This document shows, one piece after another, positions 37,535 through 47,755 of a stretch of 64,000 bases of DNA. The notes under the pieces were generated by a model, which made no database searches, was not told the DNA's origin, and worked only from the letters and a program-made list of their open reading frames with translations. The number at the start of each line of letters is the position of its first letter. Position 1 is the stretch's first letter. Location: contig CAVRAU010000013.1 in NCBI GenBank assembly GCA_963719055.1, forward strand, positions 1 through 64,000. The letters run 5' to 3'. The translations under genes were made by a program, and so were the position numbers. This DNA is from CAXMQZ01 sp963719055. GTDB taxonomy: Bacteria > Acidobacteriota > Thermoanaerobaculia > Multivoradales > JAHEKO01.

Positions 37535-39396
37535 GACGCATCGCGTGGGCCGCGTTCGTGCTGCTCCCATGGGTCCCCCAGACGACCTGGAGCTCTTCCG
37601 AACCGGTCTACAAGAGCCCGTTCGATCTGACGGTGAGCCCGGATGGCTCCATGCTCCTGGTGGCCTGCTCCGGATCCGACTCGGTAGTGGTGATGGATGC
37701 TCTCGAGGGGACCCTTCTCAGCGAGATTCCGGTAGGCGATTTCCCCACCTCGGTGCGCATCGATCCCGAGCGTGGGCTGGCGACGACAACGAACCGCGAG
37801 AGCGACTCGCTGTCGCTGATCGATCTCGAAGATCGGCAAGTGGTCGGCACGATCGATGTGGGCTGGGCCCCGATGGATCACGTGATCAATCGCCAGACGG
37901 GGCATGTCCTGGTGGCCAATAGCCGTTCGCGGGACATCTCTGTGGTGGATCTGGTGGCCGGCAGGGAGATCAAGCGACTGCGAGGCGGGGAAGGGCCGCG
38001 AGGCCTGGTTGTCAGTCCCGATGGGCAGTACATCTATCTGGCGAACCTGTTGCCGACCCCGCATCCACCCGAACAGCCACCGGTGCCCGAGGTGACGGTG
38101 ATCGACGCCAAGCGAGAGGTGGTGATCGAGCGCCTCGGTCTCGAAGGGGCCAACCTGGTGTTCGGATTGGATGTGGCGCCCGATGGCACCGTGTTGTTGG
38201 CATTGAGTCGACCGAAGAACCTCCTTCCTCTGGTCCAGGTGGCTGGAGGCTGGACGATGACCAGCGGGCTGGGTGTCGTGCGCTGGCCGCGGAGTGAAGA
38301 TCACCCAGAGGCGGTGGCTGCTCAAGTGATGCTCGACAGCGTGAACCGGCACTATGCCGAGCCGACGGATGTTGCGGTGGACCGTCTGGGCCAGCGAGCG
38401 GCGGTCACAGCAGCCGCGGCTGATGAGTTGGTGATCGTCGACCTCGACCGCATGGCAGCGGTCCTGGAGGGCGAGACCCAGAAATCTCTGGCCTTGCTGG
38501 GGGATCGTTTGGATCTGTCGCATCAGTTCCTTCTGGGGGTGGCACCGACTGGAGCGCGGCCGGTGGCGGTGGAGATGTCACCAGATGGTGCCAGGGCCTA
38601 CACCGCCAACCGACTCGACGATTCAGTCAGCGTCATCGACATGAAATCCGGCAACACCTTGGAGACCTTCGAGCTCGGGGGACCCGGCTTGATTTCTCAG
38701 CTACGCCGGGGTGAGAGGCTGTTCTTCAACGCCGACCCGTCGTTCAATTCCCAGATCTCGTGCGGATCGTGCCACCCGGACGCCAATCAGGACGGCCTGA
38801 TCTATGACATCTCACCGGATGGCCTGGGCAGGAACTACGTCGATACCCGCACGATGCTGGGAGTGGGGGGTACTGGACCCTTCAAGTGGTCGGGACTCAA
38901 TCCCTCGCTGCATCGGCAGTGCGGGCCGCGAGCCGGGATGTTCATCAACCGGTCGGCTGGCTTCACGGCCGAGGAGCTCGATGACGTGGTGGCCTACATG
39001 TGGTCGCTCGGGGTACCCCGCAACCGTTACCTCGATCGAAGCGGCGAGCTGAATGAATTGCAGGCTTGGGGAAAGGAGATCTTCGAGCGCACGATCGACA
39101 ACGACGGAGTCGAGATACCCCTCGAAATGCGATGCGACTTCTGCCACTCGGGGCCTCGTTTTACGAATCTCGAGTTGACCGACGTCGGCACGCGCAGCGA
39201 GTTGGACAAGACGGGGTTGCTGGACACCCCGAGTCTCAATCATCTGACGGAGACGGCCCCTTATCTGCACGACGGCAGGGCCATGAGCCTGGAAGAGCTG
39301 TGGACGGTCTTCAGTCCGGAGGACACCCATGGCCGCGCTCTGGATCTGTCGAAAGACGAACTCAATGCATTGGTCGAGTATTTGAAGTGTCTATGA
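37531..39396 (+). CDS. Exported YncE-like propeller fused to a di-haem cytochrome c
   Basis: The start at ATG 37531 overlaps the previous stop; the product is 621 residues with a signal peptide (residues 1-22). The N-terminal two thirds is a YVTN/YncE-type beta-propeller (FDLTVSPDGSMLLVACSGSDSVVVMD and VEMSPDGARAYTANRLDDSVSVID). The C-terminal third has two haem sites, CGSCH and CDFCH, in a domain like the MauG/cytochrome c peroxidase family (LRRGERLFFNADPSFN, LDTPSLNHLTETAPYLHDGRA). It likely passes electrons in the periplasm. The substrate is unknown. Confidence 0.85.
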   Translation: MRRIAWAAFVLLPWVPQTTWSSSEPVYKSPFDLTVSPDGSMLLVACSGSDSVVVMDALEGTLLSEIPVGDFPTSVRIDPERGLATTTNRESDSLSLIDLEDRQVVGTIDVGWAPMDHVINRQTGHVLVANSRSRDISVVDLVAGREIKRLRGGEGPRGLVVSPDGQYIYLANLLPTPHPPEQPPVPEVTVIDAKREVVIERLGLEGANLVFGLDVAPDGTVLLALSRPKNLLPLVQVAGGWTMTSGLGVVRWPRSEDHPEAVAAQVMLDSVNRHYAEPTDVAVDRLGQRAAVTAAAADELVIVDLDRMAAVLEGETQKSLALLGDRLDLSHQFLLGVAPTGARPVAVEMSPDGARAYTANRLDDSVSVIDMKSGNTLETFELGGPGLISQLRRGERLFFNADPSFNSQISCGSCHPDANQDGLIYDISPDGLGRNYVDTRTMLGVGGTGPFKWSGLNPSLHRQCGPRAGMFINRSAGFTAEELDDVVAYMWSLGVPRNRYLDRSGELNELQAWGKEIFERTIDNDGVEIPLEMRCDFCHSGPRFTNLELTDVGTRSELDKTGLLDTPSLNHLTETAPYLHDGRAMSLEELWTVFSPEDTHGRALDLSKDELNALVEYLKCL

Positions 39397-40553
39397 GGAT
39401 TGGCATCGTGATGGCAAAGATCTGGCGACGATCCGGCATGATTCTGGCGCTCGTCCTGGTTGTCGGAGGGTCAGCGGCAGTGGCCGACGAGGCCCTGGAG
39501 ACCTCGGTTATACCGAGATTCGAGACCTGGACGACCTTCACTGTGGAAGACGGCCTGCCCAGCGACAAGGTGTTTGCCTTGGCGATCGAACCGGACCGCC
39601 TTTGGGTCGGCACGGAGGACGGTCTGGCTCTGTTCGAGGAAGGACAGTGGACGCAGTTCGGCACCGAAGATGGACTGGTCTACCCGGTGGTCACCGATCT
39701 GGCGGTCGAGCCCGAGACCGGTGACCTGTGGATTGGCACCTTTGGGGGCTTGAGCCGGCTCTCCGGCGGCCGCTTCGACAACTTCACCCAACTCGACAGC
39801 GGCCTGGTCAACGATGTGGTCTATGCCGTTGCGGCGCAGGGACATCGCGTTTGGGCGGCGACGGCAGCGGGTACAAGCGCCTACGACTCCTGGAAGGACG
39901 AGTGGGAGATCTTTACCAATCGCAACGCCCCAATGCACGAGATCTGGTGCTATGGCCTATCGGTGGCGGAGGGCAAGGTCTCGTTGGCGGTGTGGGGGGG
40001 CGGCGTCTTGCAGTTCGACATCGAGACGGAGCGCTGGCGTGAGCATCGGGACCCCGATCACGAGATGGAGATCGATCTGCTGCCGGATGATGGCCTGGTC
40101 AGCGATGTCGTGGCCTCGGTTGCCCACGGGGACGGGATCCTTTGGGCCGGTACCTATTTCGGTGCCAATCGTTACGACGGCCGACGCTGGCGGAGCTATT
40201 CAAAAGAGGATTCGGGTCTGGCCAGCAACTTCATCAACAGAGTGGTCGCCGAAGGCACGACCGCGTGGTTTGGGACCGACGAGGGCTTGAGCCACTTCGA
40301 TGGCGAGATCTGGACGACCTACAGCACTGCGGATGAAGAACCAGGGAAAGGTCTCATCACCGTTCGACAGGGTGAGTCCGAACGAATCACCACCACCGAA
40401 ACAGCAATCGCTCACAATTTCGTGCTCGCGGTCGCCCGTCGAGATCAGGAGATCTGGGTGGGGACGGAGAAGGGCCTGAGCCTTGGCCTGCCCCAACCGC
40501 GATCTGCCGATCAGGGGCCCGAGCACGACCACCAAGGAGGCAATCGAAAATGA
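39393..40553 (+). CDS. Exported two-component-regulator-type propeller protein
   Basis: This 386-residue protein starts at ATG 39393 (ATGA overlap) with a signal peptide ending near SAAVADE. The body repeats a Reg_prop blade pattern: GLPSDKVFALAIEPDRLWVGTEDGL, then LWIGTFGGLSRLSGG, ILWAGTYFGANRYDG and TAWFGTDEGLSHFDG. Such blades form the sensing part of hybrid two-component systems, but no kinase or receiver follows here. It is probably a stand-alone periplasmic binding propeller. The end overlaps the RidA start. Confidence 0.82.
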   Translation: MRIGIVMAKIWRRSGMILALVLVVGGSAAVADEALETSVIPRFETWTTFTVEDGLPSDKVFALAIEPDRLWVGTEDGLALFEEGQWTQFGTEDGLVYPVVTDLAVEPETGDLWIGTFGGLSRLSGGRFDNFTQLDSGLVNDVVYAVAAQGHRVWAATAAGTSAYDSWKDEWEIFTNRNAPMHEIWCYGLSVAEGKVSLAVWGGGVLQFDIETERWREHRDPDHEMEIDLLPDDGLVSDVVASVAHGDGILWAGTYFGANRYDGRRWRSYSKEDSGLASNFINRVVAEGTTAWFGTDEGLSHFDGEIWTTYSTADEEPGKGLITVRQGESERITTTETAIAHNFVLAVARRDQEIWVGTEKGLSLGLPQPRSADQGPEHDHQGGNRK

Positions 40554-41038
40554 CCGTCAAAGAAACACCAGGCCAGGACACTCTGACCCGGTTTGCCAAG
40601 ACACAGGTGAAGGAAGAGAGGGCTCTGAACGAGGCCTACGATTACGAAACCCCCGTTCCTTTCACGCGCGGCATGCGAGTCGAGCTACCGGGCTATTCGC
40701 TGATCCTCATCAGTGGCACCGCCAGCGTGGATGAAGAGGGCAGATCCATTCACGTGGGGGATATCAAAGCGCAGTCCTGGCGTACCTTCGAGAACATTGA
40801 AGCGCTTCTCGCCAGCGAAGGGGCCGATTGGCACGATGTCGTGCGGACGACCTGCTATCTGCGCGACATGTCACGCGACTACGAGCCGTTCAACGAGATC
40901 CGCCACGGCTTCTATCTGGATCGGGAGCTCGAGCCGTTTCCTGCCAGTACGGGAATACAGGTCACCCTCTGCCGTGAAGATCTGTTGGTGGAGATCGAGG
41001 CCATGGCGATCGTGCCCTCGGATCGGAGAAAGAAGTGA
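40550..41038 (+). CDS. RidA-family protein
   Basis: This 162-residue protein has the YjgF/RidA fold signs: SLILISGTASVDEEG, TFENIEALLASEGADWHDVVRTTCYLRDM and the C-terminal VEIEAMAIV. The Arg that is catalytic in imine-hydrolysing RidA is not found at its usual place (ASTGIQVTLCREDL), so it fits one of the Rid subgroups without that activity. It has no signal peptide, unlike every neighbour in the operon. Overlaps on both sides (ATGA upstream, GTGA downstream) show it belongs to the same transcript. Confidence 0.88.
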   Translation: MTVKETPGQDTLTRFAKTQVKEERALNEAYDYETPVPFTRGMRVELPGYSLILISGTASVDEEGRSIHVGDIKAQSWRTFENIEALLASEGADWHDVVRTTCYLRDMSRDYEPFNEIRHGFYLDRELEPFPASTGIQVTLCREDLLVEIEAMAIVPSDRRKK

Positions 41039-42795
41039 GGTCGATGGCTGCCGCCAGAGGGATCGTGGCAGCCCTGGTCGGGCTCATTTCGGTGAGCCTC
41101 TGGGCCGGGGAGGCAAAGGACGAAACCGAGGTGCCGTATGCCAACACCCCGGAGATCTTTGCTCCCTACAGCGACTTCGGACAGGTGCACCGGAACCTTT
41201 TTCCGGAGCCCCTGCCCTTTCTTGGGACCGGGGCCGACGAGCCCGAGCCCGAAGGGATGAACGAGGTCCGAATCGGTCTCCTTGTGCCCGCTGAAGGGAC
41301 TCCTGACTGGCTCGAAGGTCGTGGAATGCAGATGGGTATCGAGCTGGCTGTAGAGGAGGTCAACGCTGCTGGCGGCGTGAAGGGCCGACCGATCCGACTC
41401 CTGGAGCACGAAGACCTGCCTGTGTGGGGGGCGTCGAGCAACACCATCGTGCAGATGGCCTACGAGGAGAAGGTCTGGGCGATCGTCGGTTCGGTGGGCG
41501 GGGATTCGAGCCACATCGCCATTCGAGTCGCATTGAAGGCCAAGGTGCCCGTGATGAACACGGCCACTTCGGATCCCACCTTTACAGAGACCGGGATCCC
41601 CTGGGCCTTCCGCTGCGTGGCCGACGACCGGCAGCAAAGCTATGCCCTGGCCAGACTCATGTTCGTCGAGGAGAACCTCGAGCGCGTCGTGATCTTCCGG
41701 TCCAACGACCGCTATGGACGCTTTGGAGTCGGTGAGCTGCGGGATGCGGCCCGGCGGGTAGGCAAGCCCATTGTGGCGGAGGTCCAGTGGCGTACTGAGC
41801 GCGAGGACTTTACACCCCTGGTCGAAAGAGTGCTGCGAGCCAAGCCCGATGGAATCGTCCTCTGGGGCGGTCCGGTGGGTGCCGCCAAGGCGCTGCGTCT
41901 CTTGCGGGAATCGGGCAGCCAGGTGCCGGTCTTCGGTCCGGCCCGACTGGGTTTCGACCGCTTTCTCGAGGAGGCGGGAGAGGCCGCCGAAGGTGTGGTC
42001 GTGGCGACGACACTCGACCCGAGCTCGACGCAACCCCGATGGCGGGAGTTTCAGCAGCGGTTTCTGGCGAGGTTCGGAGAGCTGCCGGACGCGCCGGCGG
42101 CCCACGGCTATGACGGGATGAGAATGCTGATCGAGGCGATCGGCAGGGCCGGACTCAATCGGGTGCGAATTCGCAACGAGCTGGCAGCGGTCCGCAAGTA
42201 CGAGGGAGTCTCTGGGCCGATTCTCTTCGACAACACCTTCAATGACGTCGGCGCTGTCTATCTGGGCAGAGTCGAGAACGGCGAGTTCGTGTTCCGAAAG
42301 TCGGCCCCCATAGAGGTCGATGAGACCACCCGAGTCATAGGACTTCTTCGACCGCTGGAAGGCGAAGGAGTAGCCTTGGGTGCTGCAGTGGAAGAGGGGG
42401 TTCGTCAGGCTTTGGCCGAGAGCCGGCGCCCCATGGTTCTGGAGGTGGAGGGGACTCGCGGGGCCTGGTCGACGGTGGGTGAGGCCGCCCGCGATCTAAT
42501 TGCTGACCGGCATGCCGTCGGCTTGATCACGGCGCTGGATCCAGCGGGTGCCCATGTGGCGGCACAGGTCGCGACCAAGCTCCGTCGGCCCATTGCCGTG
42601 GCCGGCAAGAGTCCGGCACTGCTGGCCCACACCGGTGTGCCCTGGATTCTGACCCCTGAGTTAGAGGATGAGAACGTGGAAGAGGTCCGTGTCACCGGGC
42701 TCGATTCTCCTTTCACCGCCGAGCGCAGTCTGGCGGTGAGATCTGGATACCTGGCTACATGGCGTTTGCTCGAGCAGCTGGACCCTAGGGAGTGA
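41035..42795 (+). CDS. Periplasmic ligand-binding protein (branched-chain amino acid type), extended
   Basis: It begins at GTG 41035 (or ATG 41044) with a signal peptide, giving 586 residues. From residue 77 it matches type I periplasmic binding proteins (Peripla_BP_6): VRIGLLVPAEGTPDWLEGRGMQMGIELAVEEVNAAGG, cut short here, with a second lobe around AHGYDGMRMLIEAIGRAG. About 150 extra C-terminal residues after residue 430 look like another partial lobe (VIGLLRPLEGEGVALGAAVEEG). No permease or ATPase gene lies nearby, so it may be a sensor rather than an importer part. It ends the exported-protein operon. Confidence 0.82.
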   Translation: MRSMAAARGIVAALVGLISVSLWAGEAKDETEVPYANTPEIFAPYSDFGQVHRNLFPEPLPFLGTGADEPEPEGMNEVRIGLLVPAEGTPDWLEGRGMQMGIELAVEEVNAAGGVKGRPIRLLEHEDLPVWGASSNTIVQMAYEEKVWAIVGSVGGDSSHIAIRVALKAKVPVMNTATSDPTFTETGIPWAFRCVADDRQQSYALARLMFVEENLERVVIFRSNDRYGRFGVGELRDAARRVGKPIVAEVQWRTEREDFTPLVERVLRAKPDGIVLWGGPVGAAKALRLLRESGSQVPVFGPARLGFDRFLEEAGEAAEGVVVATTLDPSSTQPRWREFQQRFLARFGELPDAPAAHGYDGMRMLIEAIGRAGLNRVRIRNELAAVRKYEGVSGPILFDNTFNDVGAVYLGRVENGEFVFRKSAPIEVDETTRVIGLLRPLEGEGVALGAAVEEGVRQALAESRRPMVLEVEGTRGAWSTVGEAARDLIADRHAVGLITALDPAGAHVAAQVATKLRRPIAVAGKSPALLAHTGVPWILTPELEDENVEEVRVTGLDSPFTAERSLAVRSGYLATWRLLEQLDPRE

Positions 42796-42804
42796 GGTAA
42801 GACA

Positions 42805-43863
42805 ATGTTGATGATACTGAAATCGGATTCGACCCGTCAGGACCATGAGCGGATTATAGAACGGGTGCAGCGAGCCGGTGGCAGCGCCGAGCTGCATACG
42901 CCGAAGGAATCGGTCATCGTCATCAATGGGTGTGCGCCCAGTCTGGTCGATGAGATCGGTTCCCTTCCCGGAGTCGCCTCGGTGCGGAGGAACGCCGACG
43001 GTCAATGGCTCACCTCGCGCGAGAAACAGCCGGAGGACACGGTAGTGGAGATTCGTGGGTGCCGTATCGGAGGCGCCTCTCCACCTGTGCTCATGGCGGG
43101 TCCCTGTGCGGTGGAATCCAGGGATCAGCTCTTCCAGATCGCGAAGCACGTGAAAGAAGCCGGCGCCAACTTCTTGCGCGGGGGTGCCTTCAAGCCAAGA
43201 ACCAGTCCGTACTCGTTTCAGGGTCTTGGAGAGGCCGGGTTGGAGCTTCTGTGCGAGGTCAGAGAGCGGTTCGACCTGAGGATCGTGACCGAGCTCAGAG
43301 ACGTCAGCGCGATCGATCTCTTTCTGAAGCACCAGATCGACATGGTCCAGATCGGTGCCCGCAACATGCAGAACTACGAGATGCTGAGATTGGTGGGAAA
43401 GTCCGGTTTGCCAGTACTGCTCAAGAGAAACCCTGCCTGCGGTGTCACCGAGTGGTTGCAGGCGGCAGAGTACATTCTGCTGGAAGGAAACTCTCAGGTC
43501 GTGCTCTGCGAGCGCGGGGTGACAGCAGCCCGTGGCTCACAGACTCGTTATCTCCTGGATCTGGCTGCTGTGCCGATCGTCAAGGAGAGATCGCATCTAC
43601 CGGTTATCGTCGATCCGTCCCACGCCAGCGGCGACCGCCGGTGGGTGCCTGCACTGGCACAAGCCGCCATCGCCGCGGGAGCTTCGGGGCTCCTGATCGA
43701 GGTCCATCATGCGGCGGAGCAGGCTCTTTGCGATGGTCCCCAGAGCATCAGTCCTACGACCCTGAAGGAGCTGGTGGCGAAGCTCGAGTTGCATGCCTAC
43801 TCGGTCAAGAGGACGTCGGCCTGGGCGCCGGGAAACCTGCGCTTGATCGAGTCCCGTTCCTGA
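42805..43863 (+). CDS. aroF: DAHP synthase, type I-beta with N-terminal regulatory domain
   Basis: This enzyme joins phosphoenolpyruvate and erythrose 4-phosphate in the first step of aromatic amino acid synthesis. Residues 1-70 form a small ferredoxin-like regulatory domain, as in the Thermotoga enzyme. The barrel carries MAGPCAVES, GGAFKPRTSPYSFQGLG, QIGARNMQNYE, KRNPACGVTEWLQAAEYI and IVDPSHASGDR. Length is 352 residues, normal for the class. It starts 9 bp after the binding-protein gene, so it may ride on the exported-protein operon without a shared job. The metal-site Cys is kept in GPCAVES. Confidence 0.92.
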   Translation: MLMILKSDSTRQDHERIIERVQRAGGSAELHTPKESVIVINGCAPSLVDEIGSLPGVASVRRNADGQWLTSREKQPEDTVVEIRGCRIGGASPPVLMAGPCAVESRDQLFQIAKHVKEAGANFLRGGAFKPRTSPYSFQGLGEAGLELLCEVRERFDLRIVTELRDVSAIDLFLKHQIDMVQIGARNMQNYEMLRLVGKSGLPVLLKRNPACGVTEWLQAAEYILLEGNSQVVLCERGVTAARGSQTRYLLDLAAVPIVKERSHLPVIVDPSHASGDRRWVPALAQAAIAAGASGLLIEVHHAAEQALCDGPQSISPTTLKELVAKLELHAYSVKRTSAWAPGNLRLIESRS

Positions 43864-43885
43864 GAGCGAGGTCGCGCTCGCTCTC
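43862..43885. terminator. Inverted repeat between convergent genes
   Basis: A perfect 9-bp inverted repeat, GAGAGCGAG (43862-43870) and CTCGCTCTC (43877-43885), lies between the aroF stop and the convergent VPS10-type gene. No T-run is present on either side. It is well placed to end both transcripts. Confidence 0.5.
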
Positions 43886-43911
43886 CCCATTCCGAGGCTC
43901 CTCTCCGACCG

Positions 43912-46900
43912 CTAAGGTGCCTCGCTGACCGGTGGAAAGGCAGCCACCGCCAGTGGCGGGACCCCAGCGCTATCCATCTGGGCGTTGAGCTCGGGAATCG
44001 ATTCGTTGAAATAGCGCTGCAGCTCCGCCATCTTCTCCTCGTATTCGGACCTCAACTCCTCAAGGAGATCCAGCTGCGCCTGAGTGGGTGCCGCGAACTG
44101 ATTGTCCACATTGCCGAAGAGGTTGCCGATCTGGTCGGCCAGGCGAGGGCCTTGGCTCCAGAATGGCTTGCCATCGGCGCGGGTCAAGGAGTCCATCAAC
44201 GCCTCGCTCGCTTCGTCATGGGCTTTCCAGGCTTGCTCGACCTCGCTTGGGAGCTCGAGCTCGAGGAGATCCAGGGTCTCCCGTCGGGCCTTCAGCTGCT
44301 CGACAACGACATCCAGGCCCCTGAGTCCCGCATTCAGATCCGATTGCATATCGCGCAGCTCTCCGGCGACCCGAAACTGGGTCTCCAGATCGGCGGTCGT
44401 GACCTCGACCAGGGGATCGATATCGACCTCGACCTGCTGTTCGTAGACCTCGCTGTCGAGAGTCAGTCGTACCGTATAGGATACCCGGGAGAACCATGGG
44501 GCCTCTGGGTCCGCCCCGGAATTCGATGAAGGCCGGATCCGGGGGGCGACGCTGAAAAGCAGGATCCATGCTCAGATCCCAGGCCACGCGATTGAGACCG
44601 GCTTCCTTGCCCAGTTCTTCGCTGTCCAGAGTGCGAATGACGGTGCTCTTGGAGTCGAGGATCTCGATCTTGAGACGCTCCTCCTGTTTCTCGAGGGACT
44701 CCTCGGCGGCCTCGGTCTCCTCCTTGCCTCGGTCTCCTCGGCCCCGGAGGGGCGTCCAGCTTCTCGGCCAGGTAGTAGGTGATCAGGGCTCCCGACGGCG
44801 GATTGGGTGCCTTGTGGGATTTGTCGCCGAGACCGTAGCGGGTGAACCGGGTCGGAAAGCGCAGTGATTTTCGCACTGGGAAAAGGTGGGCTGCCGCCTC
44901 CATCAAGTCCTCGGTCCACTGTTGCAGAGGCGTGGCATCGTCGAAAATCCACAGCGCTCGGCCATGGGTCCCGAGAATGAGATCGTTCTCGCGTGGATGA
45001 ATCAAGATGTCGTGAACCGACACCGTGGGGAGATTCTTCAAATGGTGGCGGTGCCACTGGCGACCACCATCATAGGTGGCATAGAGACCGAGCTCGGTAC
45101 CCACCCAGAGCAGGCGGGGGTTCCGAGGATCCTCCCGCAAAGCCCAGATCCATGCGGACTCGGGGATTCCCTCTGTGCTGACGCGGCGCCAAGTCTGCCC
45201 GTAATCTTCAGTCTTGAACAAGTGGGGGCGCAGATCATCGAACATGTGCCGATCGAAACTGGCAAAGGCGGTGCCCGCCGCGGTTCGCGACGGCTCGATA
45301 TGGGAGACCGGTGAGAACTCGGGTACGCCGGGGAGGTTGCCGATCAGGTTGGTCCAATTGGCGCCGGCGTCGCGCGAGATCTGCAGGTTGCCGTCGTCGG
45401 TTCCCACCCAGAGCAGGCCCTGTTCGACGGGGGACTCGGCGAAGCTGATGATGGTGCAGTGGTACTCGGCAGTGGTGTTCTCTTTCCAGGCGGGCCCGCC
45501 GGCCTCGCCCTGCTTGTCCGGATCATCGGTGGTGAGATCGGGGCTGATCTTCTCCCAGGTGTCGCCGAAATCGGTCGGTCTTGAACACCACGTTGCCTGC
45601 GAAATAGACGGTCCCGGGGTCATGGGGGGAGGCAACAATGGGAGCGTTCCAGTTGAATCGGTACTCGAGCTCGCCAACCGGTCCGCCGTCGAATCGCCGC
45701 GGCTGGGGACTGACGTCGATTTGCTGTCGCGTCCGCATGTCGGTGCGTACGATGCCGCCCGCCTGGGACTCGGAAAGGAAGAGATCAACGGTCTGGGGAT
45801 GGGGAACGACCCAGTAGGCGTCGCCGAAGCTCATCATGCGCCAATCGTCCGCGAGAATGCCCGCCGGTTCCCGGGTGCGACTGGGTCCGTACCAGGTGCC
45901 ATTGTCCTGTAGTCCGCCACCCACGTAGTAGAACGGTTCGCGAAGGTCGTAAAAGGCTTGATAGAACTGGGCGATGGGCAGATTGCGAATCGGCTCCCAG
46001 GTCTTCGCTCGGTCGTAGGAGACGGCGACCCCACCGTCCTGGCCCTGCCACAGGCGGTCCGGGTTGATGGGATCGATCCACAGCGAATGGTAGTCCACGT
46101 GGGTGCTGCGGGAGATTCTGTCGAAGCTCTTGCCGCCGTCGATGGAGAGGAAAAGGCGACTGGAGATCGCGTAGACGCGGTTTTCATCGGCGGGATCGAC
46201 TCGCAAGTCGGTGTAGTAGAGGCCGCGGGAGACGATCTGCACGTTGTCAGAGACCTTCTCGAAGGTCTCACCCCGATCGTTGGAACGAAACAAGGTGCCT
46301 TCATCCGATTCGGCCATGACATAGACCACATTGGGGTTGCTGGGTGCTACCTTGACGGCGATGCGGCCCACCACTCCACTGGGTAGTCCCTCTTCGAGCT
46401 TCTTCCAGGTCGTCCCTCCGTCCACGGACTTCCACACGCCGCCCTCTTCACTGCCGGTGGTGTGGGTCCAGGGTTTGCGGTCGAAATACCATAGCCCGGC
46501 ATAGAGAACGTTGGGGTTGGTGGGATCGATATCCAGATCCGATACGCCGTGTCGGTCATCGAGATAGAGGACCTTCTCCCAATTCTGGCCGCCGTCCGTG
46601 GAGCGAAAGACACCCCGTTCCTCGTTGGGACCGGAGAAGTGCCCCATGGCGCCTACAAAGACCACGTCCGGGTCGAGAGACGAGACCACGACCCGGGAGA
46701 TGTGACGGGTCTCCTCGAGACCCAGATGGGTCCAGGACTGGCCGGCATCGGTGGATTTGTAGACACCGTTGCCAAAAGAGACGCTGTTGCGAGCGTTGGC
46801 CTCACCGCTGCCTGCGTAGATGACTGCGGGATTGGAAGGAGCGAGCGCCAAGTCCCCGATGGAGGCGATGGGTTGATCGTCAAAGATGGGCTCGAACGTC

Positions 46901-47142
46901 AGGCCGCCATCGACAGTCTTCCAGATCCCTCCCGAGGCTGATCCCACATAGAGAACGTTGGGATTGCCCGGGATGCCTTCCACATCGGCAACCCGGCCGC
47001 TCATGTTGACCGGGCCGATGGCTCGCCATTCCAAGTGGTCGAAGGGTGTCGTTGTTTCTTCAGCATGGGCGATCGTGGCTACCGCCATCCCGAAAATGAG
47101 CATCCAGAGGCAGGGCCCCGGCCCGATTCGACGTGATTTCAT
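43912..47142 (-). CDS. Exported VPS10/BNR-repeat (sortilin-like) propeller protein (frameshifted)
   Basis: The start at nt 47142 (MKSRRIGPGP) follows a ggagggg ribosome site and opens a signal peptide ending TIAHAEE. The body has many BNR/Asp-box blades, S-x-D-x-G-x-x-W: KSTDAGQSWTHL, RSTDGGQNWEKV, KSVDGGTTWKKL and others, as in VPS10 and photosystem-II-assembly-like propellers. The C-terminal 150 residues are a helical, coiled-coil-like tail (ELRSEYEEKMAELQRYF). Shifts near nt 45575, 44740 and 44490 break the frame. Total length is about 1075 residues. It is likely periplasmic or surface-located; the partner is unknown. Confidence 0.8.
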
Positions 47143-47356
47143 TTTGGATTCCCCTCCTGGACAGTTCAGATCAGGTGCTGATGCTAACAGCTCAGATTTC
47201 CCCCCGGTCGGCCGCGAGGGTCGATCGGGCAATCTGCCTGTTCAGAAGCATGACGAGGCTCTGTTAACTGATCCACTGAAAGGACTTAAGAGATAGTGCA
47301 GACTGTGCAGAGCGGAGAGTTCGACGGAGCGCGGTGACAGGCGCGACGGGTCCCTC

Positions 47357-47755
47357 ATGGAGAGAAGGAAATTCAGCCGGCTGCTCAAGATGAACTCGCG
47401 GCTGGGCGGTCTCGCGATGGGTGTGCTCGTTCTCGTGGCTTGCCCCGAAGTCCAGGTGACGGCACCGCCCCTGCTGCGTGGTACGTGGGTCGCACAGAGT
47501 GAGCTCTACGATGGCCGGGTGATGGAGATCGGGCGCCAGGAGATCGTTTTCGATTCGGGCGCTGGAGAGCTTGCCACCCATCAGATACGGGGTGTTCGGA
47601 CGGAGAGATTGGAAAGCCAAACGCGATTCGCCCTCGACTATGTGATGGAGAATGGTGGGGAGTACCGGTTGCACTTGATCATCGATCACGAGAGCGGGCA
47701 GCTGCGGTTGGCGGGTCGCCAGCAGGTCGTGTGGAAGAGGGAGGCGACCGGATGA
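47357..47755 (+). CDS. Small lipoprotein-like hypothetical protein
   Basis: This 132-residue protein has a hydrophobic N-terminus (LAMGVLVLVAC) with a possible lipobox Cys. The mature part is beta-rich (VMEIGRQEIVFDSGAGEL and LHLIIDHESGQLRLAGRQQVVW) with no family I know. Its stop overlaps the next start (ATGA), tying it to the pilin-like gene and the HD-GYP gene. The 214-bp gap upstream holds no gene that I can see. Confidence 0.62.
   Translation: MERRKFSRLLKMNSRLGGLAMGVLVLVACPEVQVTAPPLLRGTWVAQSELYDGRVMEIGRQEIVFDSGAGELATHQIRGVRTERLESQTRFALDYVMENGGEYRLHLIIDHESGQLRLAGRQQVVWKREATG

Noticed and set aside
36991..38523. 510-residue open frame on the minus strand
   Set aside because: It is antisense to the FG-GAP and YncE-cytochrome genes and shows no domain; shadow frame.
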